From Diplodia intermedia (Eukaryota; Ascomycota; Dothideomycetes; Botryosphaeriales; Botryosphaeriaceae), in assembly GCA_021495925.1 (NCBI GenBank), contig JAKEKT010000069.1, forward strand, positions 62,001-126,000: a stretch of DNA of 64,000 nucleotides, in the 5' to 3' direction. Below the pieces are notes generated by a model. That model ran no database searches. It had not been told where the DNA came from and worked only from the letters and a program-made list of their open reading frames with translations. Positions 32,652-42,839 of this stretch are shown in pieces. The position numbers and the translations under genes were made by a program. The first letter of the stretch is position 1. Each line of letters starts with the position of its first letter.

Positions 32652-34976
32652 ATGGCGGAACCACAGGCACCTCGAGTGATATAGTACGACAAACCCATTC
32701 ATGCCTTGATCCCAGCTGCGTATGCTAATTGCTCTCCATTTGCAGCTGGCACCGCACCGACCTAAGACTTCACGACTCGCCAGCCCTTCACGCAGCGCTG
32801 GACCTCAAGCCAGAATGCCTCTGGCAGATATGGACGTGGGATAGCCACTACGTCTACCATGCTCGGTAAGTACATACAAAACATACAGCCGTCATCCCCA
32901 CCCCGTTCTCTCGCGCGCTCCGAAATTCTCTTTTGTATGTACATACATACACACCCTCCAAACCCAATCTTCTGCATCATCACTCCGCCGAGAAAAAAAA
33001 AACCCCCCACTAAACAAAGAAAAAAAGCGTCGGCCCAAACCGCTGGTCCTTCCTCCTCACCAGCCTGCGCGCCCTCTCCACCGCCATCGCCGCGCTCAAC
33101 CCCTCCTCGCAACTCCTCGTCCTGCGCGAGTCGCCGCAAACCCTCTTCCCCAAGCTCTTTCACGCATGGCGCCCCACGCACCTCGTCTACGAGCGCGACA
33201 CGGACGCGTACGCGCGCGGCCGCGACGCCGCCGTCGACGCCCTCGCGCGCGATGCCGGCGTCGCGGTCGTGACGCGCTCCGGCCGCACCCTGTTCGATCC
33301 GGACGAGCTGGTGGCGAGGGGGAACGGCGGCGCGCCGGCGATGTCGTTGGCGCAGGTGAGGAAGGCTGTGGAGAGGGCGGGGTTGGTGGTGCCGAGGGCG
33401 TTGCCGGCGCCGGGGTGGTTGCCGTCGGGGCCGAGGGAGGGGCTTGAGGGGGTCGAGCAGGAGAGGCCGCCGGAGGCGGCGGCGGCGGCGGCGGCAAAGA
33501 GTAGCGGGTCGGAGAGGAGAGAAGGAGAAGAAGGAAAAGGAGGAGGAGGAGGAGGAGAGAAAACGTACGCGTTCGGCCTCGCGGGACCGAAGGGCGACTT
33601 CGGCGTGCCGGAGATGGGCGAGCTGGGCCTGGCGGAGGGCGCGGCGACGACGGGCATCGAGGGCGGCGAGGCGAGGGCGCTGGAGGCGCTGCGGAGGGTG
33701 CTGGACGACGTCGAGTACGTCGCGACGTTCGAGAAGCCGGCGATGGCGCCGACCGAGTGGGACCCGCCCGCGACGACGGTGCTGAGCCCGCACCTGCACT
33801 TCGGGACGCTCGGGGTGAGGGAGTTCTGGTGGGGCGTGAAGGGTGCGGTGGAGAGGTATGAGAGGGAGAAGGGGAAGGGGAAGGCCAGCGGGATGCCGGT
33901 GAATTTGGAAGGGCAGCTGTTGTTTAGGGTGAGTGGACGCTGTTTTCTCACATCCCCCCCTGGTACTCACAGACGAGAGGGAAGACGGCGACACATACTA
34001 AACACAATCTCCCCCACAGGAAATGTACTTCGCCGCCCAAGCCCCCCTCGGCCACCGCTTCGCCCAATCCCACAACAACCCGCAATGCCGGCACATCCCG
34101 TGGCACCTCCCCAGCGTCATCGACCCGGCCACCGGCCTCTCCACCGGCGATTACGTCGTCGACTCGCCCGAGGCGGAGCGCTGGTTCCAGCGCTGGAAGG
34201 CGGGCGCGACGGGGTTCCCGTGGATCGACGGGCTGATGCGGCAGCTGCGGCGGACCGGGTGGGTCGAGCACCTGGGGCGGCACGCGCTGGCGTGCTTCCT
34301 CACGCGCGGCGGCTGTTACGTGCACTGGGAGCGCGGCGCCGCCGTCTTCGAGCAGCTGCTGCTCGACCACGAGCCCGCGTGCAACGCCGGCAACTGGATG
34401 TGGCTCGCCTGCGCCGCCTTCTGCGATCGCTTCCACCGCTGCTACAGCCCCGTCGCCTTCCCGCGCCGGTGGGACCCAGAGGGGAAGTTCGTGCGGCGCT
34501 GGGTCCCCGAGCTGGCCGCGTTCGATGGGAAGTACGTCTATGAGCCGTGGAGGGCGCCGATTGCGGACCAGAAGCGCTGGGGGTGCAGGGTTGTCGAGTA
34601 CGATGAGGCCGTGCATGGGGGCGGCGGAGAGGGGGTGGAGGGCGCGGCGTCGTATCCGAAGCCGATGTTTGACTTTGACGAGAGGCGGAAGGTGTGCATT
34701 GATGCGATGAAGAAGGCGTATGAGGTGGGGTTGTATGGCGATGATAAGAGGGTGTTGGACGGGACGTGGAGGGAGTTGTTTGATGTCGGTGCGGAGGGAG
34801 CCGCAAGTGGCGTACCCAAGCAGGGGGATGGGGCTGGTAATGACGACAACCCGGGGAAGGAGATGAAGAGCAAGGGGACGAGCGGCGCAACGGCTAAGGC
34901 AGGCCAGAAGAGGCAGAGTAGTGGTGCTCGCCAAGGGACGCTTGATGCTATTGTGAAGAAGTCGAGAAAGATATAA
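32652..34976 (+). CDS. (6-4) photolyase / CRY-type DNA photolyase
   Basis: 669-residue flavoprotein; exons 32652-32683, 32746-32865, 33028-33928 and 34020-34976. The first short exon ends in TA and joins to give VIYWHRTDLRLHDSPAL, the photolyase alpha/beta-domain start; an in-frame ATG at 32607 is an alternative. The C-terminal FAD domain has GATGFPWIDGLMRQL, WVEHLGRHALACFLTRG (His about 435 and 439 match the two catalytic His of (6-4) photolyases), NAGNWMWLAC and the CYSPVAFPRRWDPEG end, which points to the (6-4)/CRY class rather than CPD class I or DASH. A Glu/Gly/Ala-rich insert of about 60 residues (near 185-245) separates the domains. The tail is basic (KKSRKI) and may be a nuclear signal. 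Light-dependent repair of (6-4) photoproducts is the family role; a sensory role is also known in related fungi. Confidence 0.9.
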
Positions 34977-35362
34977 AGCCCGCATGGAGTTGAAGGCAAA
35001 ACGAATGACGGTCATGTCAAACGCATGCACAGCCTTAGACGGGACGTGTGTGTACGGAACAGCAGGCTTTGGGAATCACGTAACAATCATGCTGTAGCGC
35101 TAGCATGTGAAGTTGTGTATAAAGGATTGATTGCTACTAAGATGCGACGACTGTCGCGTCTACCTTCCGGTTCTGCATAATGAGCTGTTTCCCTCTGTCG
35201 ATGCGTTATCTGCATACTCCAGCGAATAGTACCAGCCACCAAGGCCCCTCCCTTCGCCACCTTCATAAACTGCTCCTTTCTTTGAGACTGATCAACGAAA
35301 TGCTCTTGACGCCTCTTCCCTCTCCGATCATCTCCCGAGCCATGCATTGCCCTTGAATTCCA
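34977..35362. other. Convergent intergenic spacer
   Basis: 386 bp between 3' ends of the photolyase and the orphan gene. Short open frames only; nothing recognised. Confidence 0.4.
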
Positions 35363-36352
35363 TCAGCCGCTTTGCGTATCTCCTTGAGCGGCCTGAAATG
35401 CGTGACTGCTCCAGTCGACAATGCTGAGCAACTGTTGGAGCTCTCGAGTCCACAGACCGGTCGTCAAGCAACACTCCAACACTTCATCCTCCCACTCTTG
35501 GTCTAGGTTGTCTATCCCAGTGAGATCCAGCCTGTCATTTTCTTGCAACAACCCTATGCGCTTTTCGATGGCTTCCAGTGCCTTCAAGAAGTTCTGAGGT
35601 ATGCTCGGCCGTTCGGGAGCTTCCCAACGTATGCTAGGGAAACATCGCTGCAAGGACAAGATGAGGAAGGAGGCCGTGTCGCTCGAATCGTTGATCTGTT
35701 TCGCTGCTCTCTGGTTGCGAGAAAGTCAACGGTCTTCTTCGTATGCCTATTACTCTCCTGCCCCATGACCAATGGGAGTAAGGAAGGAAGAGTGTATTCC
35801 CTACCCCAATGACTATATCGCGAATCATGTGCTTCTGCTTGACCTCTTTCACTAGGCCCGAGGCTCTGAGGTATTGCTGTTGCGAAATCCCACCGGCCAC
35901 CTCTTTTATTTCGACTACCATAGACGATATACGTGCGGTGACCTCGCGGAGTTGGATCATGTACGAGTGCTGGAACTCCCGCCGCCTGTTGTAATGATAG
36001 CGCATAGTGAGGCTCAGACCGGTAAATGTCATATGGAAGGCATGCAGCGACATTTCGTACAGAAAAGCCCGCCTCCTGTTGTTAACAAGATAGCGTTCGG
36101 CACTTCCAATGGCTAGAAGCATGAAAGCTTGTTCGTATTGATCTGGTGGACGCTTTGTGAAATCAGTCGAGTTCGGTCCGGCCTACAAGTGACGGTCGAA
36201 CGCTTCTTACCGACTCGAGTGCGAAGATAGGCCCCGGAGGAGGCAATGGTTCCTTCGTGAAATCAGTGGAGTCCGGTCTAGGCTGCAGGTAACGGTTGGG
36301 CACTTCATACTGCCTGAAACCACGGCAGGTGACCGAAGAAATTTCCATACAT
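35363..36352 (-). CDS. Orphan protein with two introner-like introns
   Basis: Reconstructed 238-residue protein. Exons: 36311-36352, 36211-36252, 35805-36152 and 35363-35647; introns 36253-36310, 36153-36210 (both 58 nt, phase 0) and 35648-35804. The unspliced frame from the ATG at 36352 stops at the second codon of intron 1 (TGA), and splicing both 58-nt introns opens a continuous reading. Support for those two is good: GTATGA/GTAAGA donors, ACTGAT branch sites and GAAG/AAAG acceptors. The third intron (GTAGGG donor, TTGCAG acceptor) is weaker; if it is retained, the protein ends about 58 residues into it. The sequence is helical and charged, with no signal peptide, membrane span or known domain (segments such as QYEQAFMLLAIGSAERYL and ALEAIEKRIGLLQEND). 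Base composition is lower in GC than its neighbours. Probably lineage-specific. Confidence 0.5.
36153..36210 (-). repeat. Introner-like intron, copy 2
   Basis: 58-nt intron exactly 100 bp from copy 1, with GTAAGA donor, GACTGATTTCAC branch region and AAAG acceptor. GTTCG near its start can pair with CGAAC near position 40, giving a short stem. Same phase (0) as copy 1. Confidence 0.6.
36253..36310 (-). repeat. Introner-like intron, copy 1
   Basis: 58-nt intron, GTATGA donor to GAAG acceptor with a CACTGATTTCAC branch region. It aligns without gaps to the next intron (36153-36210), about 44 of 59 positions identical when one flanking base is included. Exon sequence on either side is not similar between the two sites. 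Confidence 0.6.
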
Positions 36353-36772
36353 GGTTAAGGATGGTCTAATTCCGAGCGATAAGACTTCTGTAATTGTAAT
36401 TGTATGTACGAATAGGCCTGGGTAAGTACTGTGTGTGATGTAGGAGAATGAAAGAACTGCGTGGATGAAGTGGAAGTGACAAGGCTTTTCATGGAAAGAG
36501 AAGGTGCAAAGGCAATGGGGCGCGAGTCCAAGGCCTTGCAAGCGCAGGCGGGAAACAGACGAATGAGGAGGGCATGACTGTAGATCTCAACATTCGGCAA
36601 AAACAAGGCAGTTGCTGACCTTGTTTGTATAGACACGTTCATCGTCCATAATCGAATGACTCTCAAAGGCAGAGCTCCTGGACTGTGTCGCAGTTGCCAT
36701 GGCGGGCAGGTTCAGCTGAACGAGAATGCGAATGACATGTCATTTCATGGTCCCGATACAATGAGCCATCTC
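36353..36772. other. Spacer between tandem minus-strand genes
   Basis: 420 bp upstream of the orphan gene and downstream of the ferric reductase. A/T-richer; the frame of the orphan gene is open upstream to 36541 but with noncoding-looking sequence. No motif assigned. Confidence 0.35.
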
Positions 36773-38642
36773 TCACAACCCGAACGCCTCCGCGTGCCAA
36801 AATACGTCCCTTCCCCTTTTCACCCACGCACCGACGTGTCTGCGCAGCTCTTTCACCATCTCGCCCGGCCCACATACCAGAACGGCAACAGTCCCAGACG
36901 ACGCCTCGAACGCCTCGTCCACAACGGCAGCTAAATCAGGGCGCCCGCGGGAGATGGTCCGATTGGATGGCTTCTCTTCATCATTCTGATCGTGCACCAG
37001 GTCCTGGGCGTCAGCGAGTTCAACGTCTCCATGCTCTGCAAGTAGTCCTTCCCGGCCGTCGTCTTCGCCCGTAGTGTCGGGGCTACGTGTCACGAATATG
37101 TCGATATTTCGGTTGGGCGAAAAACCGGAATTGTCATCGGATTTCGGGGGAAAGGCCCAGCGTGTCTCAGCCAGCCGCCGCACTGCCCAGATGAAGTGGA
37201 CGCGGGTGCGTAGTACAGGCGGCTCGTCGCCGGGGTGGGTGCCCTCAGTCATGGCACGGAACACGGGAACGGTGAAGGTAGCGCCTACACCGCCGGCCAC
37301 GAGAAGAACGTGGTCGAAGTCGCGGAAGTCTGGCAAAGAAGCACCGTAGGGACCTTCGATGGTCAAAGGGATGGTAGGCTTGCCATCTGTTGTTTGGTGG
37401 CGGAGAGATCGCGCTACCGCGGCGAGGTGTTGGGTGTTGCCAGCGAGAGAACGAGCGACAAGGAGGAGCTGCCGATCTTTTGCGGGCACTGAGGCGACAG
37501 TGAAAGGGTTCGTGCGGTAGCGCATGGCGAACGTGTTTGCGTAGCTGAGCGAAGGTTGGCCCAACGGCGGCTTGCTGAGGTGGACATGCTGGCCAGGCTT
37601 GAATTCCTTAGCATCTTTATCGAAGGGCAGAGGTACTGTGACCTGGATAAGATTGGTGCCAGGGATGAGGGTGATGGATCCGGAGAACTGGCGTGTCTTG
37701 GCTTGGCGGAAGATTTGGAGGATGACGAATGCGGCCAGCATCTCGAAAACGTAGGTCCGGATGTGAGAGACGTGGAAGATGAGGACATCGACGAGAATGA
37801 TGGCAAGGAGGATGTGTGTGGTGTAGAAGACGCGGTAATTCCAGTTTCGGATGTAGCTGAGGGCGGTGGTGCTCATGGTCGAGAACATGGCGAAACCAAT
37901 GACGCCTGTGATGACGTCTACGTCCTGGATGCGCTTGGAGACAACGCCGTTTTGGACGAAGAAGTTGAAGTAGAAGACGGCGTGCAGGGCAAAGAAAAGG
38001 GTGAGGATCTTCCCCAGGAGCTCGTGGACGGCAATGACACGCTCGTACGACAAACGGGTCAACATCTGAATGGGAGAATATGCGGAGCGCATGGCGAGGA
38101 TGTACTGCAGCGGAAGCTGGGATGCCGCGACCATACCAAAACGCTTGGTGAGGTGTAAGTAATCTAAGGGCGGCAGTCAACATGGTGAATGAAGTAGGCA
38201 TCCAGCGAGACGGAAAAGAATCAAGTAGGAAATGCCATGCCTCGAGGAGCATGGCATGAGACACACACTCACCGTTGCCAGTCCTGTGAACAGAAAGGAA
38301 GAGGAGCCAGAGAGTCCACACGAGCCCGAGAAGGCACTCGCCCTTGGAGAACCAGCCGTCCCGGAGAGGCTCGTCGGCCCACCAGCGGAAGCGCGCCAGC
38401 TGCTCTTCGAGGCGGGAGTACCAAGCCCTTTCCCCAAGCGCCATGGTTTTGTTGGGGTGAGGAGAACGCGGTCGCTCCTGTCTGGGGTGGCGGACGATGG
38501 CCCATCGCGCGACGAAGCCCAGTTGGGCAACGATGAATACCGCGAGGATGGACCATTGCCCAATGGTGCCATAGAGGTTCAACAGGTCCCGGCGAGCGGC
38601 CTTCTGCTCATTGTCGAGCGTGACGAACTCGTACCCAAACAT
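36773..38642 (-). CDS. Ferric-chelate reductase-like transmembrane oxidoreductase
   Basis: 586-residue protein; exons 38273-38642 and 36773-38163 (109-nt intron, join gives GNDYLHLTKRFGM). It moves electrons from NAD(P)H through FAD and two haems across the plasma membrane to reduce Fe(III) or Cu(II). An early hydrophobic span is followed by a ferric-reductase haem core with paired His: HELLGKILTLFFALHAV and TTHILLAIILVDVLIFHVSH. The FAD-binding site reads NPFTVAS where the family normally has HPFT. The NAD(P) site has GPYGASLPDF, LLVAGGVGATFTVPVFRAM and the terminal VLVCGPGEM. It ends HAEAFGL, near the FHAExFxW end of the family. An acidic insert (about residues 490-530) separates parts of the NAD domain. 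Confidence 0.88.
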
Positions 38643-39134
38643 GTCGGAGCGCCGGGTAGCGAGGTGGCAGTGTAAGAGCGCAGCTGGGTCCCTTTACCTG
38701 AGGCTACCTGTACATGTTCGAGGTCGGGTGGAAAGGGACGGGAGTTGCGGCTTATCTCGGGCTGGGCAGAAAGTAAGCGCGGTTCGACTCTGCCTTTATT
38801 GGCTGGTGCCTCTGTGACGTAAGCCGTAACGCAGGCTGCTCTCGGATAGCTCTGCTCAGACCCTCGGAAGTTTCACAGACATTACTCGCAACTCCACCAC
38901 AGGACACTTGTATTGACTGGCCGAGAACTCGGTTGATGATAGAGAGCCACGCCAGCTCAGCGCACCAACATGGAGCCCCCGATATTTCACTTGAAGAGCT
39001 TCAGAGACGGCCCGAGTCCCTGAACCCCACACCCCGCCGCCTATCTCCGAGCTATGATGCAGCCTTCCCGCTCCAATCCCTCAATGACTCAACCTTGAAC
39101 TGCAAACACCAACGAAGCTTGCAGCGCCCCCGTA
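38643..39134. promoter_or_regulatory. Divergent promoter region, ferric reductase / nucleoside hydrolase
   Basis: 492-bp spacer between divergent starts. No GATA-type iron-regulatory site was assigned with confidence, and no TATA box was seen. Confidence 0.35.
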
Positions 39135-40679
39135 ATGGCTGCCGAATCCGCTTCTGCGACGCCGCTTTGGCTGGACGTTGATCCTGGTACGCCGTGCTAC
39201 CCCTCAGCCATGGCATTTCTAGCTGACACCTCATGAAGGCCACGATGTACGTCTCCGCTTCTCGTCCCTTCGAATCCCCTCTGATCTCGATGCCAGGACG
39301 CCTTCGCACTCCTGCTCGCCGCGCACAACCCTCACGTCCATCTTCTCGGCGTCAGCACTGTCCACGGCAACGCCTCTCTCCATCACACAACCCAGAACGG
39401 CTTGAGCATCCTGGAAGCCATCGGCTGTCGCGACGTCCCCCTCTATCCTGGCGCCAGCAAGCCACTCGTACGCGACGCTGTGCACGCTGCTAGCATTCAC
39501 GGTACACAACATGACCTGAACCGTTCTCCCACGGATATCCAGCTCGCTGACGGTCCGCAGGCGAGTCTGGATTGGATGGAACAACCATCATGCCCAAGCC
39601 CGTGCGGGCTGCGGTCCGGGATGTCGACAGCGTGGAGGCCATGTACAAGGCTTTGATCACGACGCCTCCGAAGACCGCCTGGCTTATTGCGACGGGGACA
39701 TTGACGAATGCCGCGCGGGTGATCAAGGAGCATCCTGATTTGGCGGGGCATCTGAAGGGCTTCAGTATCATGGGCGGTGCTATAGGCGGCGGCTTTACCG
39801 ATGCGCCACTGGGAAGAGTCGCCGGTGAAGGGGAGAGGGTTGGGAACTGGACGCCGTATGCTGAGTTCAACGTAAGCACACATCTGGGCGAGAGTAGGTC
39901 ACTTGACATATTGCTAACTTGACCAGATTTACGTACGTCTCATCTCCAGCTACTCCTTATATGGGCTTCGCCCTTGGTCATTCCAAACCAGACCCCTTAC
40001 AAACGACTACTAACAGACCTCCAGTGCGATCCTGAAGCAGCCCAGTTCCTACTCACTCACCCGGTCATCGCTCCCAAGACCACCATCATGCCCCTCGACG
40101 TCACCCACCAAGTCCTCGGCACCCCAGAGGTCCAAAGCAAACTCCTCGGTCTCCCCGGCGGTATTCCAGCCCGCAACTCCCCCGAGAAACCGCTTCCGAC
40201 GCCCATCCGCGCCCTCTTCCACGAAATCATGACCTTCTTCGCCAAGACATACGCCGAAGAGTAAGTCTCAGAGATCCGCCTTTCCCCCTTTCCGGGGAAA
40301 GAAAGCGTGTGAACCTCCATTGACGGCCAAAAGATTCGACCTCACCGCCGGCCCTCCCCTGCACGACCCCCTCGCCGTCGCCGCCGCCTTCGTGCCCGAC
40401 ATCTTCGTCGACAACGGCGGCGAGCGCTTCTCCGTCCACGTCGTCACCGACGGCGAGCACCGCGCCGACCCGGCCATGAACCTGGCCGACGCCGAGGCCG
40501 TGGGCCAGCTGGGCCGCACGCTGGTCACCAAGCTGGAGAAGGGCGAGGAAGGCGTGCGCATACCGCGGACGCTGGACGTGCCGCGGTTTTGGGACCTGAT
40601 CGATCAGGCCTTGGGGAAGGCGGAGGAAGTGTCGCCGTTGCCGGCGCTGGGGGATGATTGGTGGAAGACAAGGGAGTGA
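39135..40679 (+). CDS. Inosine-uridine preferring nucleoside hydrolase
   Basis: 387-residue cytosolic enzyme that cleaves the N-glycosidic bond of nucleosides to ribose and base (purine/pyrimidine salvage). Seven exons: 39135-39186, 39239-39246, 39297-39501, 39561-39871, 39927-39932, 40025-40260 and 40334-40679. The calcium-binding motif DVDPGHDDAFALLLA (residues 14-28) is assembled across three exons, the middle one only 8 nt. The second conserved motif, AEFNIYCDPEAA (about 189-200), needs a 6-nt exon for Ile-Tyr. Other hallmarks are GVSTVHGNASLHHTTQN, ASKPLVR, GLDGT, IATGTLTNAA and the late HDPLAVAAAF with the active-site His. All introns are 50-92 nt with good GT-AG ends, and total length is a multiple of three. 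Confidence 0.9.
39239..39246 (+). other. 8-nt microexon of the nucleoside hydrolase
   Basis: GCCACGAT, flanked by a TGAAG acceptor and a GTACGT donor. It completes Gly18 and encodes His19-Asp20 of the DxDxGxDD calcium site; skipping it would lose a catalytic Asp and shift the frame. Confidence 0.8.
39927..39932 (+). other. 6-nt microexon of the nucleoside hydrolase
   Basis: ATTTAC, flanked by a GACCAG acceptor and a GTACGT donor. It encodes Ile193-Tyr194 within EFN-IY-CDPEAA. Because it is two codons long, skipping it would keep the frame but delete two residues from the motif. Confidence 0.75.
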
Positions 40680-41074
40680 GTGAGTGGGGTGGGCGGGTGC
40701 TAGGCGGCAGTCCTTGATGTGTTTTCGCGTCTCTTGGGGACGGAAAATAATGTCTGCTCAACAGAAATTTACGTTGGTAGGCATCTGCTGTACGTCGTTG
40801 GATATGGAAGCAAGACCCACCTTTCTTTTGGCACAGCTCACACGAAAGGACTAAGTGTTCATCTAAAACTGTGCATTAAATCCTAGAGATAAAGACTATC
40901 TTTACGCGTTCCATAATGATCTCTAACTGACTGACGAGCATTTTGCGCTTCCAGAATGCTTCAAGGTCCACAAAAAACCCACGCCAAAAAAAAAGGGAAT
41001 CCGGCAGAAACGAAAAAGGAAAGGGACGTTTTGGTCATCATCGACAAGACTATTCATCTCATCTCCTCTCTCTC
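40680..41074. other. Convergent intergenic spacer
   Basis: 395 bp between 3' ends of the nucleoside hydrolase and gaaC, A/T-richer, with a run of nine A near 40986. Nothing else recognised. Confidence 0.4.
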
Positions 41075-42052
41075 CTACAAACTGTTCTCAACCTTCATGG
41101 CGTCGGCGATGGCATCCTTGACCGCCTTGGCCTGGTCGGCGCTCAGCCGCTTGAGCGGGCGGCGGGGGAAGCCGCCGTAGCCGTAGTACGACTCGATGGC
41201 CGACTTGGTGCCGGGGATGGCCGTCTTGGTGAGCTCCCAGTCGCCCTTGCTGAGCACCTTCTGGAGGGCGATGGCCTCGTCGTACTGGCCCTTGCCCCAC
41301 AGGTCCCAGATGCGCACGCACAGCTTGGGCAGGACGTTGGCGCCGCCGGCGATGATGCCGGAGCCGCCGCTGGCGGCGGTCTGGGCGGTGAAGTCGGCGA
41401 AGCCGCCAAAGGCCATGTAGCTGTTGGAGGCACCGGCGGCCGACTTGGCGGTGGCGGCGTCGGTGGCGAGGGCGACGCGGGTCAGCTTGCCCGTGTTGCC
41501 GCAGGTGAACTTTGTGCCGACGATGTTGGGGTGGCGGGCGAGCTTGATGAGGAAGTCCGAGTCCATGTCGATGCCGGCGACGGCGCCGGGGAAGTTGTAG
41601 ATGAGGACGGGGCAGGGCGAGGCGTCGGCGACGGCGACGTAGTAGGCGTGGATGGCGTCGTTGTCCATGGCGTAGCGGTAGTAGCTGGGCGGCACCAGCA
41701 GCACGTACTCGCCGCCCGCCGCGTGCGCCTCCTTGCACAGCTCGACGGTGCCGCGGATGCTCTGCTCCGAAGCGCCCACGATGACGGGCACGTCCGCGAA
41801 GCCGGCGCCGTCGAGGGCCTCGCGCACCGCGCGCGTCACCGACGAGCGCTCCGCCCGCGTGAGGTGCACGGCTTCGCCGTTGGAGCCCATGGTGACGAGC
41901 CCGACCAGGCCCGCCTTGGCCAGCATCACCGAGTGCTTCTGCAGCGTGGGCAGGTCGAGCTCCTCCGTGTCCGGGTCGAAGAAGGTCATGAGCGGGGCGT
42001 AGATGCCGGCGCGCAGAGGCGTCAGCGGCTTGGCGGAACCGTTTGCTGCCAT
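41075..42052 (-). CDS. gaaC: 2-keto-3-deoxy-L-galactonate aldolase (GaaC/LGA1-like)
   Basis: 325-residue single-exon enzyme of the DHDPS/NAL class I aldolase family. It is expected to split L-threo-3-deoxy-hexulosonate into pyruvate and L-glyceraldehyde, step three of fungal D-galacturonate catabolism. The Schiff-base Lys is in GTKFTCGNTGK (Lys181), the catalytic Tyr in LIYNFPG (Tyr152), and the substrate-carboxylate loop in TMGSNGEAVHL. The pattern VGLVTMGSNGEAVHLTRAER, the extra segment around residue 200 and ASGGSGIIAGGANVLP match fungal LGA1/GaaC proteins rather than bacterial DapA. The divergent partner across a 787-bp spacer is a GaaA-type galacturonate reductase, which strongly supports this role. 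A 4-hydroxy-2-oxoglutarate aldolase activity is the main alternative. Confidence 0.85.
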   Translation of the reverse strand: MAANGSAKPLTPLRAGIYAPLMTFFDPDTEELDLPTLQKHSVMLAKAGLVGLVTMGSNGEAVHLTRAERSSVTRAVREALDGAGFADVPVIVGASEQSIRGTVELCKEAHAAGGEYVLLVPPSYYRYAMDNDAIHAYYVAVADASPCPVLIYNFPGAVAGIDMDSDFLIKLARHPNIVGTKFTCGNTGKLTRVALATDAATAKSAAGASNSYMAFGGFADFTAQTAASGGSGIIAGGANVLPKLCVRIWDLWGKGQYDEAIALQKVLSKGDWELTKTAIPGTKSAIESYYGYGGFPRRPLKRLSADQAKAVKDAIADAMKVENSL

Positions 42053-42839
42053 GCTGAAGTCTGAAATCTAAGGTCTAGAGGAGCACACGGCAGGCGGGAT
42101 GGAGGGGTAAGGCGAGCAAAGGGATGATGGATGGAAAGGGAAGAGGAAATACGTTGTTGCACCACGGCTGGCAAACCTGCCTTATAAGGGCAGACGAGGA
42201 ATGGGCGCGGGCCGCTATAGCTACCCCGAAGCCGGCGGCATAGCCCACTTTTACTCGGTCTTCCGTCGACGATGTTGCGGCGACGGCAAAAGGCAGGGCC
42301 GCGGACGGGCGTCTGGGCCTGCTGATGGCCGTCAGACGCGCAGAGCCTCGCAGCGCGTGCATTGCTGGGCCAATGGCCTTGGCTAGCGGCAGTGCGCACG
42401 GCGGGCTTTTCCGACCCCCGAGCGCGGGATTGACTAATGAGGGAGCTGGTGGTGGTGTGTGAAGGCGGTGCTGGCTGCGTGGTCCGAGCGGGCAGCAGAC
42501 GATGGAGGAGCCGGGGGGAATTGCCTGATGGCGGGGGGTCGAGTTTTCGCACCAATCAGCGGCGCGGCAGGGCGTGGGGTGGGGGCTGCGATTTCCTTCT
42601 TGGCCTGGGGAAGGCGTGGGCCCGCGGCTTCGAGCTCCCCTGCACGCCGCCCGCTCGCCGCCTGCCCCACGCTGCCCCTCATTGTCGGCCTCATTTTTCC
42701 GCGCAGACTGCACCGGCCGCTGTCGACCAGACGCCGACGCAATTATGTTTTCCGTTGCGCCTACTAGAATCGCGCGCCTCCTCGACTCTTCTCGTCCGCA
42801 TTGACTCGCCTCCTCTCCGCGCGCTCGCAGTCTCCCGCA
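42053..42839. promoter_or_regulatory. Shared bidirectional promoter of gaaC and gaaA
   Basis: 787-bp spacer between divergent galacturonate-pathway genes. CTTATAAG at 42181-42188 gives a TATAAG element for gaaC about 130 nt upstream of its ATG. CCAAT occurs at 42370-42374 and 42552-42556. CTGGGG (42605-42610) and GTGGGG (42574-42579) fit the SYGGRG site of the CreA repressor, though such hexamers are common in GC-rich DNA. I found no exact copy of the CCNCCAA motif proposed for galacturonate induction; the nearest is GCACCAA at 42549-42555. Co-regulation is inferred from arrangement. Confidence 0.55.

Noticed and set aside
36153..36310. Reading the 100-bp-spaced repeat as a tandem duplication of coding exon sequence.
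   Set aside because: The flanking 42-nt exons are not similar, and treating both copies as introns opens a continuous frame with proper splice signals.
42053..42839. A coding gene between gaaC and gaaA from GC-rich overlapping frames (42075-42913).
   Set aside because: Translations are low-complexity and conflict on both strands; the position is that of a shared promoter.
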